64,000 nucleotides of DNA from positions 1 through 64,000 of the forward strand of contig CAITNS010000048.1 in assembly GCA_903893815.1 (NCBI GenBank), read 5' to 3'. Position 1 is the first letter of the stretch, and each line of letters starts with the position of its first letter. The position numbers and the translations under genes were made by a program. Of the stretch, positions 25,519 to 37,900 are shown in pieces. Origin of the DNA: an uncultured Bacteroidota bacterium. Lineage in GTDB: Bacteria; Bacteroidota; Bacteroidia; B-17B0; Aurantibacillaceae. Under the pieces are notes generated by a model that did no database searches, was not told the origin of the DNA, and was given only the letters and a program-made list of their open reading frames with translations.

Positions 25519-27120
25519 TTAACTATATTTTATAGCACTATCAAATGTATCTGCGCTACTTTGCATTAAATCAAATTCCCAACCTTGCGGATAGGGCGCT
25601 TCTAATAATGCACCTTTTAATACATAAGGATACATTTCGGCATAGGTTTGAATTTGATTAGCACTTACGCGTCTGTAAATATGCGAGCGGTGCAAATTAT
25701 CAGGATGCTCAATGCCGGCTGCCGACATTAATTCTACTGCTGCTTTCACGGTTTCGTGTTGAAAGTTTGCAACTCGTACTTTTTTTAAATCAACATCTAA
25801 TCCTTTATATAAATTTGGGTTTTGCGTGGCCACGCCTGTGGGGCAAGTATTTGTATTACACTCTAATGCTTGTATACAACCTAACGATAGCATCATGGAT
25901 CTTGCAGCACTACACATATCAGCGCCAAGCGAGAAATTTTTTACTAAATCAAATCCGGTATGCACTTTACCTGAAGCAATTATTTTAATATGTTTTTTTA
26001 AACCAAATCCGTTTAGTGCATCGTAAACAAACGCTAAACCTTCTCGCAATGGCATACCAACCGAATTACTAAATTCTAACGGAGCTGCACCAGTTCCGCC
26101 TTCTCCACCATCTACGGTAATAAAATCAGGCATAATTTTAGTTTGAATCATGGCTTTGCAAATGGCAATAAATTGACTTTTTTGCCCAATGCATAATTTA
26201 AAACCAATAGGTTTTCCGCCGCTTAAATCTCTTAATTGTTTTATAAAAGCAAGGAGTTCTAGTGGTGTACCAAATGCTTTATGATAGGAAGGCGAAAGCA
26301 CATCTTTTCCTTTTTCTACTAAACGAATTTTGGCAATCTCATCGGTAACTTTTGATGCTGGTAAAATGCCGCCATGCCCGGGTTTTGCACCTTGCGATAA
26401 TTTTATTTCAATCATTTTTACATTTGGCAAAACAGCGCGCTCCGCAAAGGCTGCTCCATTAAAAGTGCCATCTTGGTTTCTACAACCAAAATAGCCTGTT
26501 CCAATTTGCCAAATAACATCACCCTCAGGCAACAAATGGTAAGGACTCAAACCGCCCTCTCCGGTATTATGCGCAAAGCCACCAAGTTTAGCGCCGGCGT
26601 TTAATGCCATTATTGCATTTTTACTTAACGAACCAAAACTCATTGCCGAAATATTAAAAATACTTGCTGCATAAGGTTGCTTGCAATCGGGGCCGCCAAC
26701 TGTAACTCTTGGGTCGTGCACGCCTTTCTCTAAAGGTAAAGGTGATATAGAATGGTTTAGCCATTCGTAGCCTGTTTCATAAACATTTAATTGTGTACCA
26801 AAGGGTGTAGAGTCTGTTGCTTTTTTAGAACGTTGATAAATAACATTTCTGCTTAAGCGGTTAAATGGCGCACCATCGGTATCCGATTCAATAAAATACT
26901 GATATATTTTTGGACGCATCCACTCGGCCCACCAACGCATACGGCCCACCACCGGAAAATTACTGATTAAGCTATGCTTGGTTTGCATCATATCTTTTAT
27001 TCCTAGCAAACTAATAGGAATAATAATAACAAAGGCCCATAAAAAATTAGGATAAAAAATACTCATCGTGCCAACGCATAAGGTTGAGGCAATACATAGG
27101 TAAATAAATGTTTTTCTCAT
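25519..27120 (-). CDS. FMN-binding glutamate synthase family protein (GltB2-like), membrane-anchored
   Basis: The 533 residues start with two hydrophobic segments (about 4-38), which suggest a membrane anchor. The core is the GltB2/FMN-binding synthase domain: 'NISAMSFGSLSKNAIMALNAGAKLGGFAHNTGEGGLS' (about 150-190), 'KPGHGGILPASKV', 'DFITVDGGEGGTGAAPLEF' and 'ARSMMLSLGCIQALECNTNTCPTGVATQ', which holds the Cys cluster of this family. Such stand-alone proteins are common in Bacteroidota. They are related to the ammonia-transferring half of glutamate synthase, but the true reaction is not established. It is monocistronic, on the opposite strand to its neighbours. Confidence 0.92.
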   Translation of the reverse strand: MRKTFIYLCIASTLCVGTMSIFYPNFLWAFVIIIPISLLGIKDMMQTKHSLISNFPVVGRMRWWAEWMRPKIYQYFIESDTDGAPFNRLSRNVIYQRSKKATDSTPFGTQLNVYETGYEWLNHSISPLPLEKGVHDPRVTVGGPDCKQPYAASIFNISAMSFGSLSKNAIMALNAGAKLGGFAHNTGEGGLSPYHLLPEGDVIWQIGTGYFGCRNQDGTFNGAAFAERAVLPNVKMIEIKLSQGAKPGHGGILPASKVTDEIAKIRLVEKGKDVLSPSYHKAFGTPLELLAFIKQLRDLSGGKPIGFKLCIGQKSQFIAICKAMIQTKIMPDFITVDGGEGGTGAAPLEFSNSVGMPLREGLAFVYDALNGFGLKKHIKIIASGKVHTGFDLVKNFSLGADMCSAARSMMLSLGCIQALECNTNTCPTGVATQNPNLYKGLDVDLKKVRVANFQHETVKAAVELMSAAGIEHPDNLHRSHIYRRVSANQIQTYAEMYPYVLKGALLEAPYPQGWEFDLMQSSADTFDSAIKYS

Positions 27121-27249
27121 GGTGTTTGTTATTTTAAAAATATAAGTAAATGTAATCTTATATTTTTTACTTCAAAAAAACAAATTAAAGTAGGACACTA
27201 ATTTTCTGATCAAAAAAATTAAGTTGCGCTAGTTTTTTTAAAAAATGAT

Positions 27250-27300
27250 GTCATTCACATACAAACTAAGGTCATTCACCCCAAAATATAAAAGCTATTG
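27250..27300 (+). promoter_or_regulatory. Direct-repeat regulatory site (copy 2)
   Basis: Two perfect GTCATTCAC copies at 27250-27258 and 27271-27279 (21-bp pitch) are followed by a TTG 27 bp after the second (27298). The flanks are identical to copy 3 for about 45 bp. The site lies 99 bp before the ATG at 27349. A TTG-initiated reading of the gene at 27298 would start inside this element, so that start is rejected. Confidence 0.75.
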
Positions 27301-27348
27301 TTATTTAATGTACATTCATTTTTTATACAAAATTTAAATCTTAAATAT

Positions 27349-27933
27349 ATGAATAATAAAATTTTATTTTTTTTAATGAATGGAATAATAGGAAGATGGT
27401 TCTTTATTTTTCTAAATGCAATTACAGTGTTTTTTAGTTTTTATTGCGTTAAATATATTGTTTACTCAATAATGGATCATTTGGAAAACTCCCATAAAGA
27501 AACGCCTAGTTTTTTGAGCTCTATGTTACATCAAATAATGCATAACACCCCACACATTGAAGCCAACGGCCTTGATAAGGTAAACATTACCATTAACAGT
27601 GTTGGAGGAGTATTAATCTCACTTGGCGTATTAATGGAATCGAGAGAAACAATTGTTAAAATGACTAAAACAAAAATAACACCTTTGCAAGAACATCTTA
27701 ATGCAGTGTCTGAATATTGCGGTATGGGGCTTTTGCTAATTGGGTTATTTATCGAAATATTTACAGTTATTATTGAGGTGCCAAACGACCTTATTAATAC
27801 AGTTGGTATTGAAAATTATTTATATTCAGCATGTGTATTTTTTATTGCGCTTGCTGCCATCATTGAAATAGCGTTTATAAAAGAGTTTATTAAAACCTAT
27901 TTTAATAAAAGTTTAAATAATAACATAGATTAG
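27349..27933 (+). CDS. Hypothetical integral membrane protein (194 aa)
   Basis: The start chosen is the ATG at 27349 (MNNKILFFLM); an upstream TTG at 27298 belongs to the conserved promoter element. The protein has about four hydrophobic helices: residues 14-35 ('WFFIFLNAITVFFSFYCV'), about 75-95 ('NITINSVGGVLISLGVLM'), 118-140 ('GMGLLLIGLFIEIFTVII') and 155-175 ('YSACVFFIALAAIIEIAFI'). Between the first two is a loop with several His residues (H-L-E-N-S-H, L-H-Q-I-M-H-N). No family is recognised. It is followed at 35 bp by a predicted outer-membrane protein with which it probably forms an operon. Confidence 0.75.
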   Translation: MNNKILFFLMNGIIGRWFFIFLNAITVFFSFYCVKYIVYSIMDHLENSHKETPSFLSSMLHQIMHNTPHIEANGLDKVNITINSVGGVLISLGVLMESRETIVKMTKTKITPLQEHLNAVSEYCGMGLLLIGLFIEIFTVIIEVPNDLINTVGIENYLYSACVFFIALAAIIEIAFIKEFIKTYFNKSLNNNID

Positions 27934-27968
27934 TTTTTTAGGGACATTAATATAACCTCTAAAAAACG

Positions 27969-28865
27969 ATGTCTAATAAAAGAATATTAAAAACATATTT
28001 GGCATTATGTTTTTGTGTTTTTACTTTAAATGTTTTTCCTCAAAAAGTTACAAATAGTATCCATAAAAAAAACGAGTTTAGTAAACCTACATTAGACTCT
28101 TTAGTTTTAAAAACAGATTCTATTCGTTCAAACTTATCTTCATTTGAAGTTGGAATAAATGGTCAGCCACAAGTAGTTTATTGGGGACGAACATTTGGTT
28201 TAAAACAAAATGGCTTAGACCTTGCACTATTATTTACTTCAAAAAAAGGAGTTTTTATTTACACCACATTTTATTATTGGAGCATGGAGGCTACGCCAAA
28301 TACTATTGCTTTTGGCGATATTGGAATTGGATACGAAAAGGAGTTTAATAAAAATATTTACGCAAGTATAAGCTACGAAAAATGGCTAACCTTTAATGGC
28401 GAAGATTATGTAAACAAAGCACTCAATAATGCCATTACTTTACAAACCTCTTTTGATTTTAATTGGTTTAATTTTTCAGCTATTGCTTATAATATGTTTG
28501 GCATATATAATGTGCTTGAAAATGATTTTTTAATTAATAAAAAAATACTGCTTCATACATTTTCTAAAAAATGCGTACTATTTATTAAACCTGAAATTAG
28601 CAGTGTGTTTGCAAACAAAAACTTTTTACCAATTTATGGCGACTTTCCGCACACCTATGATAATCGCACAAATTATAAGTTGATTGATATAGAAACCAAT
28701 TTGCCGGTTAGGCTTTTACTAAACAATGCATACATAGAACCCGCTTTTCATTATGCATTTCCTGTTAATCAAGGTAACGAAAACTTAAAACCTTTTTTTT
28801 ATTTTACGTTTAAGCTGGCGGTTAAATTATATGTTAATCAAAAACTGCCAAAAACCCCTTTTTAA
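27969..28865 (+). CDS. Predicted outer-membrane beta-barrel protein, function unknown
   Basis: The 298 residues include a signal peptide (about 1-25, ending 'NVFPQ'). From residue 60 on there are alternating polar/aromatic strands rich in Tyr, Phe, Asn and Gly ('GVFIYTTFYYWSM', 'IGIGYEKEFNKNIYASISYEKWL', 'FKLAVKLYV'), and the C-terminal region is strand-like. These features suggest a small beta-barrel of 8-12 strands. I recognise no family. It shares a transcript with the membrane protein upstream and so falls under the repeat-type promoter. Confidence 0.7.
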   Translation: MSNKRILKTYLALCFCVFTLNVFPQKVTNSIHKKNEFSKPTLDSLVLKTDSIRSNLSSFEVGINGQPQVVYWGRTFGLKQNGLDLALLFTSKKGVFIYTTFYYWSMEATPNTIAFGDIGIGYEKEFNKNIYASISYEKWLTFNGEDYVNKALNNAITLQTSFDFNWFNFSAIAYNMFGIYNVLENDFLINKKILLHTFSKKCVLFIKPEISSVFANKNFLPIYGDFPHTYDNRTNYKLIDIETNLPVRLLLNNAYIEPAFHYAFPVNQGNENLKPFFYFTFKLAVKLYVNQKLPKTPF

Positions 28866-28895
28866 TTTTTTTAAGTGCTTTATAAAAATAATGAT

Positions 28896-28946
28896 GTCAT
28901 TCACATACAAACTAAGGTCATTCACCCCAAAATATAGAACCTATTG
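28896..28946 (+). promoter_or_regulatory. Direct-repeat regulatory site upstream of the giant T9SS protein (copy 3)
   Basis: Perfect GTCATTCAC copies lie at 28896-28904 and 28917-28925 (21-bp pitch). A TTG is 27 bp after the second repeat (28944), followed by the same TTG-N15-TAGTTTTT stretch as copy 1. The distance to the start codon is 95 bp. It is almost identical to copy 2. Confidence 0.75.
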
Positions 28947-28990
28947 TTTTTTATTGTACATTAGTTTTTTAAAATTAATGACACATTACC

Positions 28991-31900
28991 ATGATGCATA
29001 AAATTATACCTTCAAAGATGAAAAATTCAACTACAAAATTACTAGCCGCCTGTAAACTAAAAACAGCATTTTTTATTTTAGTATTGGCACTTGTTTCTAA
29101 AAACATTTTAGCCGATCCTATATACCCAACATCATGGTCTTACGATCCTTGTACTGGTAATATAACTATTTCATATTTACATTCGAATGTTTGGGGTTAT
29201 TGTGAGGATGATTATTTGTCAAGCGGAACTTTATCTTACAAAAATATTAGTGGCGTCAATGGAGGCTGGACTGTTTTTCATACTGGTGGTGGTACTTATG
29301 GTAGCAGTAATATGGCAACAAATAGTGCAGTTAGTGGTATGGATGGCACAACATATTCTTATGATGCGAGTGGCAACGAACAATATCGTAATAAAGTTAC
29401 TTTAACTGGCAGAAATAGTGACATGAAATATCCAATAGAGCTTAAGTTTGATTATGCATGGAATAATTGGTGTGGTCCGGATCAAACAGATTATGGTACA
29501 CATACTGCTCCTTTAATATACTACCAAACCATCGAAAAACCAACTAATTTAACTGCATCTAACGATGAGTGTGGTAAGGTTATTTTAGAGTGGGAAAACC
29601 CATTGCAAACATGGGAAATAACTACGAGTTGTACCAATCAATATTATGAATACGAAATTTACAAAAACAACAATTATCTTACCACAGTGCCTAGCAGTGC
29701 AGTAAGCTATACAGATAATTCTGTTGCAAATAACACTACCTATAATTATAAAATAAGAACTAAACTAAAAACAAATAATAATAGCGCTACAGGCTTTAAT
29801 ATTTATAGTTATTATTCATCCATAGCTAGCGGAGGCCCTCTGCCATCACCTTCCGCCCCAACAAACTTTAGCGCCTCCAATGATTTGTGTAATGGCAAGG
29901 TTGAGTTAAGGTGGGATTATAATTATAGTAATCCACAAGATTTTCTTTTAAGTAGGTCCTTGACTATAGCTGGCACTTATACTACCTTAGCTACTATAAT
30001 TGCCAATGACCGTTATTATTCAGATAATACCGGAAGAGGAACAACCTATTACTATAAGTTAGTTGCAAGAAACGCTTGTAATAGTGAATCGGGGATAGGG
30101 CAAGCAAATGGCTTTTCGCCGGTAGATCCGCCCGCAGCTACAAATTTAAACATGGTAGTTGATGGTATAAACAATCAACTGATTTTAAACTGGAGTGATA
30201 ATTCAACTAACGAAACAAAATTTCAAGTTGAACGCCAAGATGATTTAGGAAACACGGTGTTTTTTGATGTGAACCCAAATACAACTAGCTATACTGATAA
30301 TGGTGTGGCAGCTTGCCGAAGTTACAAATATTATGTAAAAGTATTTTCCGACTGTGTTTTAAGTGGCTTACGCTCATCAACCTTTGTAACTGGTATTTTA
30401 CCGCCCCCTAATTTAAATACTACTTTTGATGCAACTAAAAAGTTAACTGCCTCAAAAGGTTATTTTGGAAACAGAGTAGAGCTTAGCTGGAGTAATAATA
30501 ATGGTATTAATGTTGATTTATTTAAAATTTACCGTAAGGAATTAAATTCGGTAAACGATTCGGTGCAAATTGCATCCTTACCAGGTGTAAGTGCTTTTTA
30601 CATTGATAATACCTGCGATGCGCGTGTGTTTTATAGATACACCATTGTGGGAATAAAAAATTGTTTAAGTACCGAAATTTTAACAAATATATCTTCTGAT
30701 ATTGGCTTTAGAAGTCCTGCCGGCATAGTGAGCGGCCATATTGAATATACAGGTGGCGTAGCAGTGGGTGGCGCAAAAGTATTGGTACAACAAAATGGTG
30801 CATTAACAGGCAATTCGTTATACTTTATTCCGGGCTCAAGTTTAACGATTATTGATAATGCAAAATTAGAACCCGGTAATGAACTGCGATTAGAGTTTTG
30901 GCATAAACCTTTGTCTGTTACAACAACAGGAACAGTATCAATTGTTAAAAAAGCAAATGCCTTTGAATTTAGTTGTACGGCAACAAATTATGAGGCAATA
31001 ATTTATGCGGGAGGTGTGGCAAAAACATTAAGTATGCCTTCAAGTTCATTAGCAGTTGGTCAATGGAGCCATGTGTCGATGGTTTATAATGGAGCGGTGT
31101 TTAAATTATTTGCTAACGGCGTGCTAACTGCGTCAGTTTCTGCTACCGGAACCATTGACGATAATTCAAATAATTTAGTTATTGGAAATGCATCATCTAT
31201 TTTCTTAATGGATGAATTTCGTTTAATTGGAAAAGCTGCTACTGATTCGGTTATATTCGTAGAACAAAACAGAATTTTAAATGGCAACGAATCTGACTTT
31301 AAATGTAACTTACATTTTGATGAAGGGATGGGCAACTATGCGTATGATGTATCAAAAGTAGTAAACACCTTTAATGCCAATCATGCTGTTATGTCGGGGT
31401 CTGTTGTTGCAAGTTCTGATATTCCAAGCAATGCTCAGTTAGGTTATTTTGGAGTAACAGATGCCTTAGGTAATTATAATGTAACCGGTATTCGGTATGC
31501 TGGCTCAGGCGAAAACTTTAACATTGTTCCTTCTATTGCTACCCATTCATTTTCTCCAAACTCCAGAGTGGTTTATGTGGGCGATGCGTCTTATGTTTAT
31601 AATAACCAAGATTTTATAGATAATTCCTCTTTTTCGTTTACCGGTGAATTGCGCTATAAAAATCCTAATGGAAGCCCATCTTGCCCTGTACCAGGCGCTA
31701 CAGTTAAAATAGATGGTTTAGCAGTGGTAAAAAATGGTGCACAGGTATTAACCGATGCCACTGGATCTTTTTCAATTAGCGTGCCAATTGGTAACCACTA
31801 TGTGACGGTTGAAAAGTATGGCCACACTATGCAAGCCGGACGTTATCCTCCACTCTCAACTGGTATTACGCATGATTTTCAGGAGCCAGTTAATTCGGTG

Positions 31901-34900
31901 CAATTTATTGATAGTACTAAATTAAAATTAGTTGGTCGTGTTGTGGGTGGCACGGTTGAAGCTAACAAAGCACCTGGCATGGGCCGTTCTAAAAACAACA
32001 TTGGGAGTGCTAAAATATTTATAAAATCACAAGGTGTAGCTTGTTACAGAGATACTGTAATTACCGATAGCATTACTGGCGAATATGAGTTTAACGCACC
32101 GCCTTTAATTTATGAAATAGAAAATGCTTACGTCATCACTAATTCAGTAACCATTAATAAAACCAAATTATCAAATACTAATTCATTAATTGATTTAACT
32201 AATTCGTTTTTAAAAACAACCGTTATTGATACTTTATTTGATAGTAATGGTGGAGTTTTAGATATTGACTCTATAAAATACAATAAACGTTTGGATATGG
32301 TTTATCGTTCAGATCCAAACATTGATATGACCATGTTGGATGGCTCAAAATTTATTGGAGACGATTCGTTAAAAGTGGGTGCTACAAAAATAAGCATCAA
32401 GCCAATCGCCGGTAACATCGGAACTTATGGAAACTATGGTTGGGGACCATTAAACTGGCCGGTTTTTACACAAAACAAAACCTATAAAGCAAAAATAACG
32501 GCTAACGAATTATATACAAATGCTGACATTTCAACAGCCCCAGATAAAGACACTGTTTTATTAAGTGGTACTATTTTAGTAACTAACGATTTAGTAGATG
32601 GTATTGATCCAAATGCTGCCTTTAGTTTTCAAAACGGGGTTGGTACCTATTCGTTTGTATGCGGTTCTCCAAATATTGCAGCAACCACACCAGCTTCTAA
32701 TTTAGATTATACAAAAAATATTCAAGTAGTGGTTGTTCCCGACGGAGCAGCCTCAGTGCCATGGACACCAAATACGACAAATACAGCCGCTAATCCATTT
32801 TATCATGCTTTAGTAATAGGTAAGCGAATTACAGGAACAGGTATCTCCACACAAGGTCCCGAAAAAGTAGATTTTATTTTACGTGACCCTCCGGGTTCGG
32901 GTAGTTCTTCTAAATGGACATCCGGCAGTACAATCACAAAATCCACCTCATTAAGTAATGGAGATGGAAGTGATAAAGGTGTTTCGGTAGATATTTTATT
33001 TGGAAATAAATCCTTGATTGGTATAGGTGTTGCAACTGCAGTTGAACTTGAAAACACACTTTCGTTGGGATTAAGCACTAATATTAGTTCAAGTTCAGAT
33101 TCATCACTTACCGAGGTGATTACTTCTGCCAATTCAGTCGCAACGCGTGATGATGCGGATTATGTGGGTGCAGATGCTGATATTTTTATCGGACGTTCTC
33201 GTAATTGGTTAGTGGGTCCAACGGCTAATATTGAGTTAGCAGATGCGCAACAATGTCCTACATGTTTCGGACCAATATTGACTGTAGGAGGAGACCTTAA
33301 ACGGTTAGCATTAAAACTTGGTTACGCAGTAGCACCTGATAATGTACGGACTCGTTTTTCTTATACGCAAGAAGAAATTGAAAACACCGTGATTCCTCAG
33401 TTAGAAGCAATCAGAAATACCTTATTAATAAATAGTCCAGGTAAATATACATACACCCTTTCTCCAACAGATCCAAGGTTTGCTTCTAATAACGATGATC
33501 CATTGTGGGGTGCCTCTAAAACTTCAAGCACACCGGCGGTTTATGATCCAGCGGATAGTACTGGAAGTTCTTATACATTTAGAGGGTATTCTAATTTGGT
33601 AAATAAAGACACGGTTAGGATTTTAAATACTCAAATCGCTTTATGGAAGCAAGCCCTAGCACAAAATGAACGAGAAAAATTAGCCTGCGTCAATAATACT
33701 GGAGGCGTGTTAATTGATAATTTTACTCTAGGTTCTGCTATTGTAAACAACGTGTATCAAGCCGATAATGAAACAACTATAACAAGCGATTGGGAATTAC
33801 AAATTAATGAAGATATTGCAGGAGTGCTGGGTGGATCTGTTGCTGGAGCGGGAGTGCTTGTAAAACCTAGTCTTTCTTTTCATCAAACCTCAGGAGGTTC
33901 AACTAGCAATAGCACTAACTTAACTAATACCTTTGATTATACATTAACGGATGGAGATCCGGGCGATATCATGAGTATTGATGTGTATAAATCTCCGGAA
34001 GGAACTGGCAATATTTTTGTGACACGCGGTGGGCAAACTATGTGTCCATACGAAGATGCTGTGGTTTGTCATTACTATAATCCTGCCAATCCAAATGGCT
34101 ACATTGGTTCACATACTTTTAATGCAACTGGTTTTGCAACTATTGCGAATGCAACAGTTCAAAGAGAGATGCCAAACATTGCCATTACACCTTCCAATCA
34201 GTTTAACATACCATCTAACCAAGCAGCGGTTTATCAGTTGGTATTAACTAATCAAAGTCCGTTAACGATAAATAATAATATTGATTTACAGATTCGAATA
34301 GCTAGTCAAAGTAATCCGAATGGTGCAGTCTTAAAAATTGATGGGCAAAATGCGAACACGATACTTAATATACCTAGTGGTGGATCTGTAGTGAAAACAT
34401 TAACCATTGAGCGTGGTCCCATAGAAATAAACTATGATAGTTTAATGGTAATTTTTAGTTCGGCTTGTAGCACTGATATAGCTGATACAGCTTACGTGAC
34501 TGTACATTTTATTCCAACTTGTACCGATTTATCAATTACAGCTCCAGTAAATAATTTTGTAATTAATAAAAGCAATAACGACATCAGTAATATTGTTATG
34601 GAAGATTATAATTATAATTACGGCTCTGTTGCAAACACAACACAGGTTTCAACTGGAACTTATACATACATTGCTACAGCTACTAATACACTCTCTGGTG
34701 CTACTACCACAGCAGTAGCTACAGGAACTAATTATGCTAGTGTGCCTGTTGCTGCGCACCCTAACTATGGTTTTGAAAAAATCGGCTTTGAATATAAACC
34801 ATCAAATTCAAGCGCATGGTTACAAATTCAAGATTTTTATGTAAGCCCAACAGCTGCGCAAGCCGCAGGTACAAGCACGCTATATACAATTCCAAACGGG

Positions 34901-37900
34901 CAAGTATATACGCCGTATACCTGGACTGTAACACCAAGCAATTATCCTGATGGCAATTACGAAATTCGCGCAAAATCATTTTGTTATAATAAAGACGGAA
35001 GTTATGCAACGGTTTATTCTCCAGTATTAGCAGGTGTTATGGATCGTGTAAACCCAGCACCATTTGGCACACCAACACCGGGTGATGGTATTTTAGATCC
35101 TAACGATGATATCTCTATTCAATTTAACGAACCCATAGATTTAAGTAGTTTATCTACCCTAAACTTTGATATTAGAGGCGTTTTAAATGGCAGCACTATT
35201 CGCCATGCCGAGAGTTTAAACTTTGATGGTGTAGCAGATTATGCTGAGGTAACTGGTGGAGCTAGTTTACAAAAACGGAGTTTTACTGTAGAGTTTTGGG
35301 CTAAATTAAACGCGGTAGGTATTAACCAAACCGTTATAAGTCAAGGAACAGATCCAGTACAAAAAATGACGATCGGCTTTGATAATACAAACAAATTAAA
35401 ATTCACTTTAGGCAACCAAACCGCCACGTCAACATTTACAGTTCCAACACCAACCAACTGGCACCATTATGCCATTGTGTATGATTATGCAAATACGGAC
35501 GCTATTTTATATGTAGATGGAACATTAGCTGGGACAAATAATAGTTTCTTTATTGACTATACAGGTTCTGGTAAATTAGCTTTTGGTAAAACATTGCCAA
35601 CTAATACTAATTTCTTAAATGGTAATTTACAAGAAGTAAGACTATGGAATGATGTAAGAACAACTACCGAAATACTTATTACCATGAACAAAGTATTAAG
35701 CCGCAATCAATCTGGCTTAATGTATAATTGGAAAATGGATGAAGCAGATGGAGTAGTTTCAAACGATGATATCAGAAGTAGAAATGCCGATATTTATGGA
35801 GCCACTTGGCAAGTAAATCCAAATGGGTATGCTGCACAATTTGATGGTGTTGATGATAACGTGCAAGTATCTGCCGGCAACATTACCATTACTAAAGAAA
35901 TGGACTTTACCTTAGAATTTTGGTTTAACTCCACACAAAGCGGAGCAGCCACCTTATTTGCAAATGGCAAAGGAGATGGAGTAGGAGCAGATTCGTTAGA
36001 TTCATGGAACATACAAAAAGATGCAAGCGGTATGATACATGTGTATCATAAAGGGATAGATTTTGTTGCTACTAATACCAATAACTTTGATGGAAATTGG
36101 CATCATTTTGCTTTAATCATGAACCGTTCGGGTAATTTATCCTCTTACATAGATGGTAATTTACAAAACTCAGTGCAAGGTTTAGCGTTTAATAATTTAT
36201 CAGGAGCTTACTTATATTTAGGTGCCCGTGCTTATCAAACAGGAACAATTACAAATTATGATAATCATTTTGATGGTAAAATAGATGAGTTTAGATTGTG
36301 GAATACTGCCCGCAAAGCAGAGCAATTAAAACGCGACAAGCAAAACAGATTATTAGGAGATGAATACGGTTTGCAAGCATTTTTACCATTTGAGAATTAT
36401 GCTACAGTGATGGGTACACCATCCTTAACACCTACATTTAATAATCAATCTGTAAATACCTTAACCGTTAGTGCGCAAAATGGAGTTGTTACAACAAACC
36501 AAACGCCAACCATCAAATTACCTCGTCCTGTTCAGGCAATTAATTATACGTGGTTATTAAATAACGATAAAATTATTTTAACGCCAACAACAGCGCCCGA
36601 GTTATTAGAAAATGTAACCTTGGATGTAACAGTAAAAGATGCGTATGACTTGCATGCTAACAAAATGCAATCTCCAAAAACATGGATTGCTTATGTAAAT
36701 AAAAACCAAGTGAAATGGCAGGACGACATGTTTGATTTTGAAAAAACAGTTGATAGCGTCATAACTTTTACGGCGCCAATCATCAATACAGGTGGTGCCT
36801 TAAAAGCATTTACAATTGATGGTTTACCAAGTTGGATGACAGCTAATATCACGAGTGGCGTTATTGCTCCAAACAGTGTTCAAAATGTTGTATTTACAAT
36901 TCCTGCCGGAGGAACCATTGGAGATTTTAGTGCAGATGTTAGTGTAACTACTGATTTTAATTATGCGGAGATTTTGCAAATTAATTTAAAAGTAAAAGGA
37001 GTAAGTCCAACATGGGTTGTAAATCCTGCAAACTTCCAATATTCGATGAATATTTTTGGGCAACTAAAAATTGATAATGTAATTGCTACAAACTTAGAAA
37101 ACAAGATTGCAGCGTTTAGTAATGGTGTTATTTGTGGCGTTGCTAATTTACAATACTTGCCAGCGTATGATAGATATGAGGTTTTCTTGAATGTATATAG
37201 TAATTCAATTACAGGCGACTCTATTAACTTTAATATTTATGATGCAGCAAGCGGATTAACCTTTGTAAAAGTGACTCCTAATTTGATGTTTGTAGAAAAC
37301 GACGTAATTGGAACAGTTACAAACCCTATTACATTTGTAGCTAATACCGAAATTGAAATTAAAATACCATTGAACAATGGCTGGACGTGGTTTTCGTTAC
37401 CACTGAGATCAACTAAGTTAGCAACTAGTAATTTATTAATGAGTAACTTAAATTCAACTACAGGCGATGTTGTATTAAGCAATTCTAGTTTTGATCAGTA
37501 TGATTCAGGCTTGAGTTGGTTAGGAAATATTTCTCAAGGAGCAGGATTTTTTAATAATCAATCTTATAAAATAAAATCAGCTAACACAGATACGCTAGTG
37601 CATATTGGAACACGTATTTCTCCGGATTCATCCATTGCAACAATTAATGTTCAAGCTGGTTGGAATTGGATTGGTTATGTTTCTACAAAAAACACAAGCA
37701 TTTCTGAGGCCTTAGGAAACTATAATGCTGCAACTGGCGATTTAATTAAGAGTCAGTATGAGTTTGCGTATTATGATAACTTAATGGGTTGGACAGGAAG
37801 TTTAACGAACATGAAACCTGCTATGGGATACATGCTTAAGTCAGCCAGTGCAAGTACATTTAATTATCCTTTATCTACCTACATAGGAAGAATGACTAAT

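Noticed and set aside
27298-27348. TTG start that would add 17 residues to the membrane protein at 27349
   Set aside because: This TTG is the conserved element 27 bp after the direct repeats, found also where no such reading is possible. The ATG at 27349 gives a normal membrane protein.
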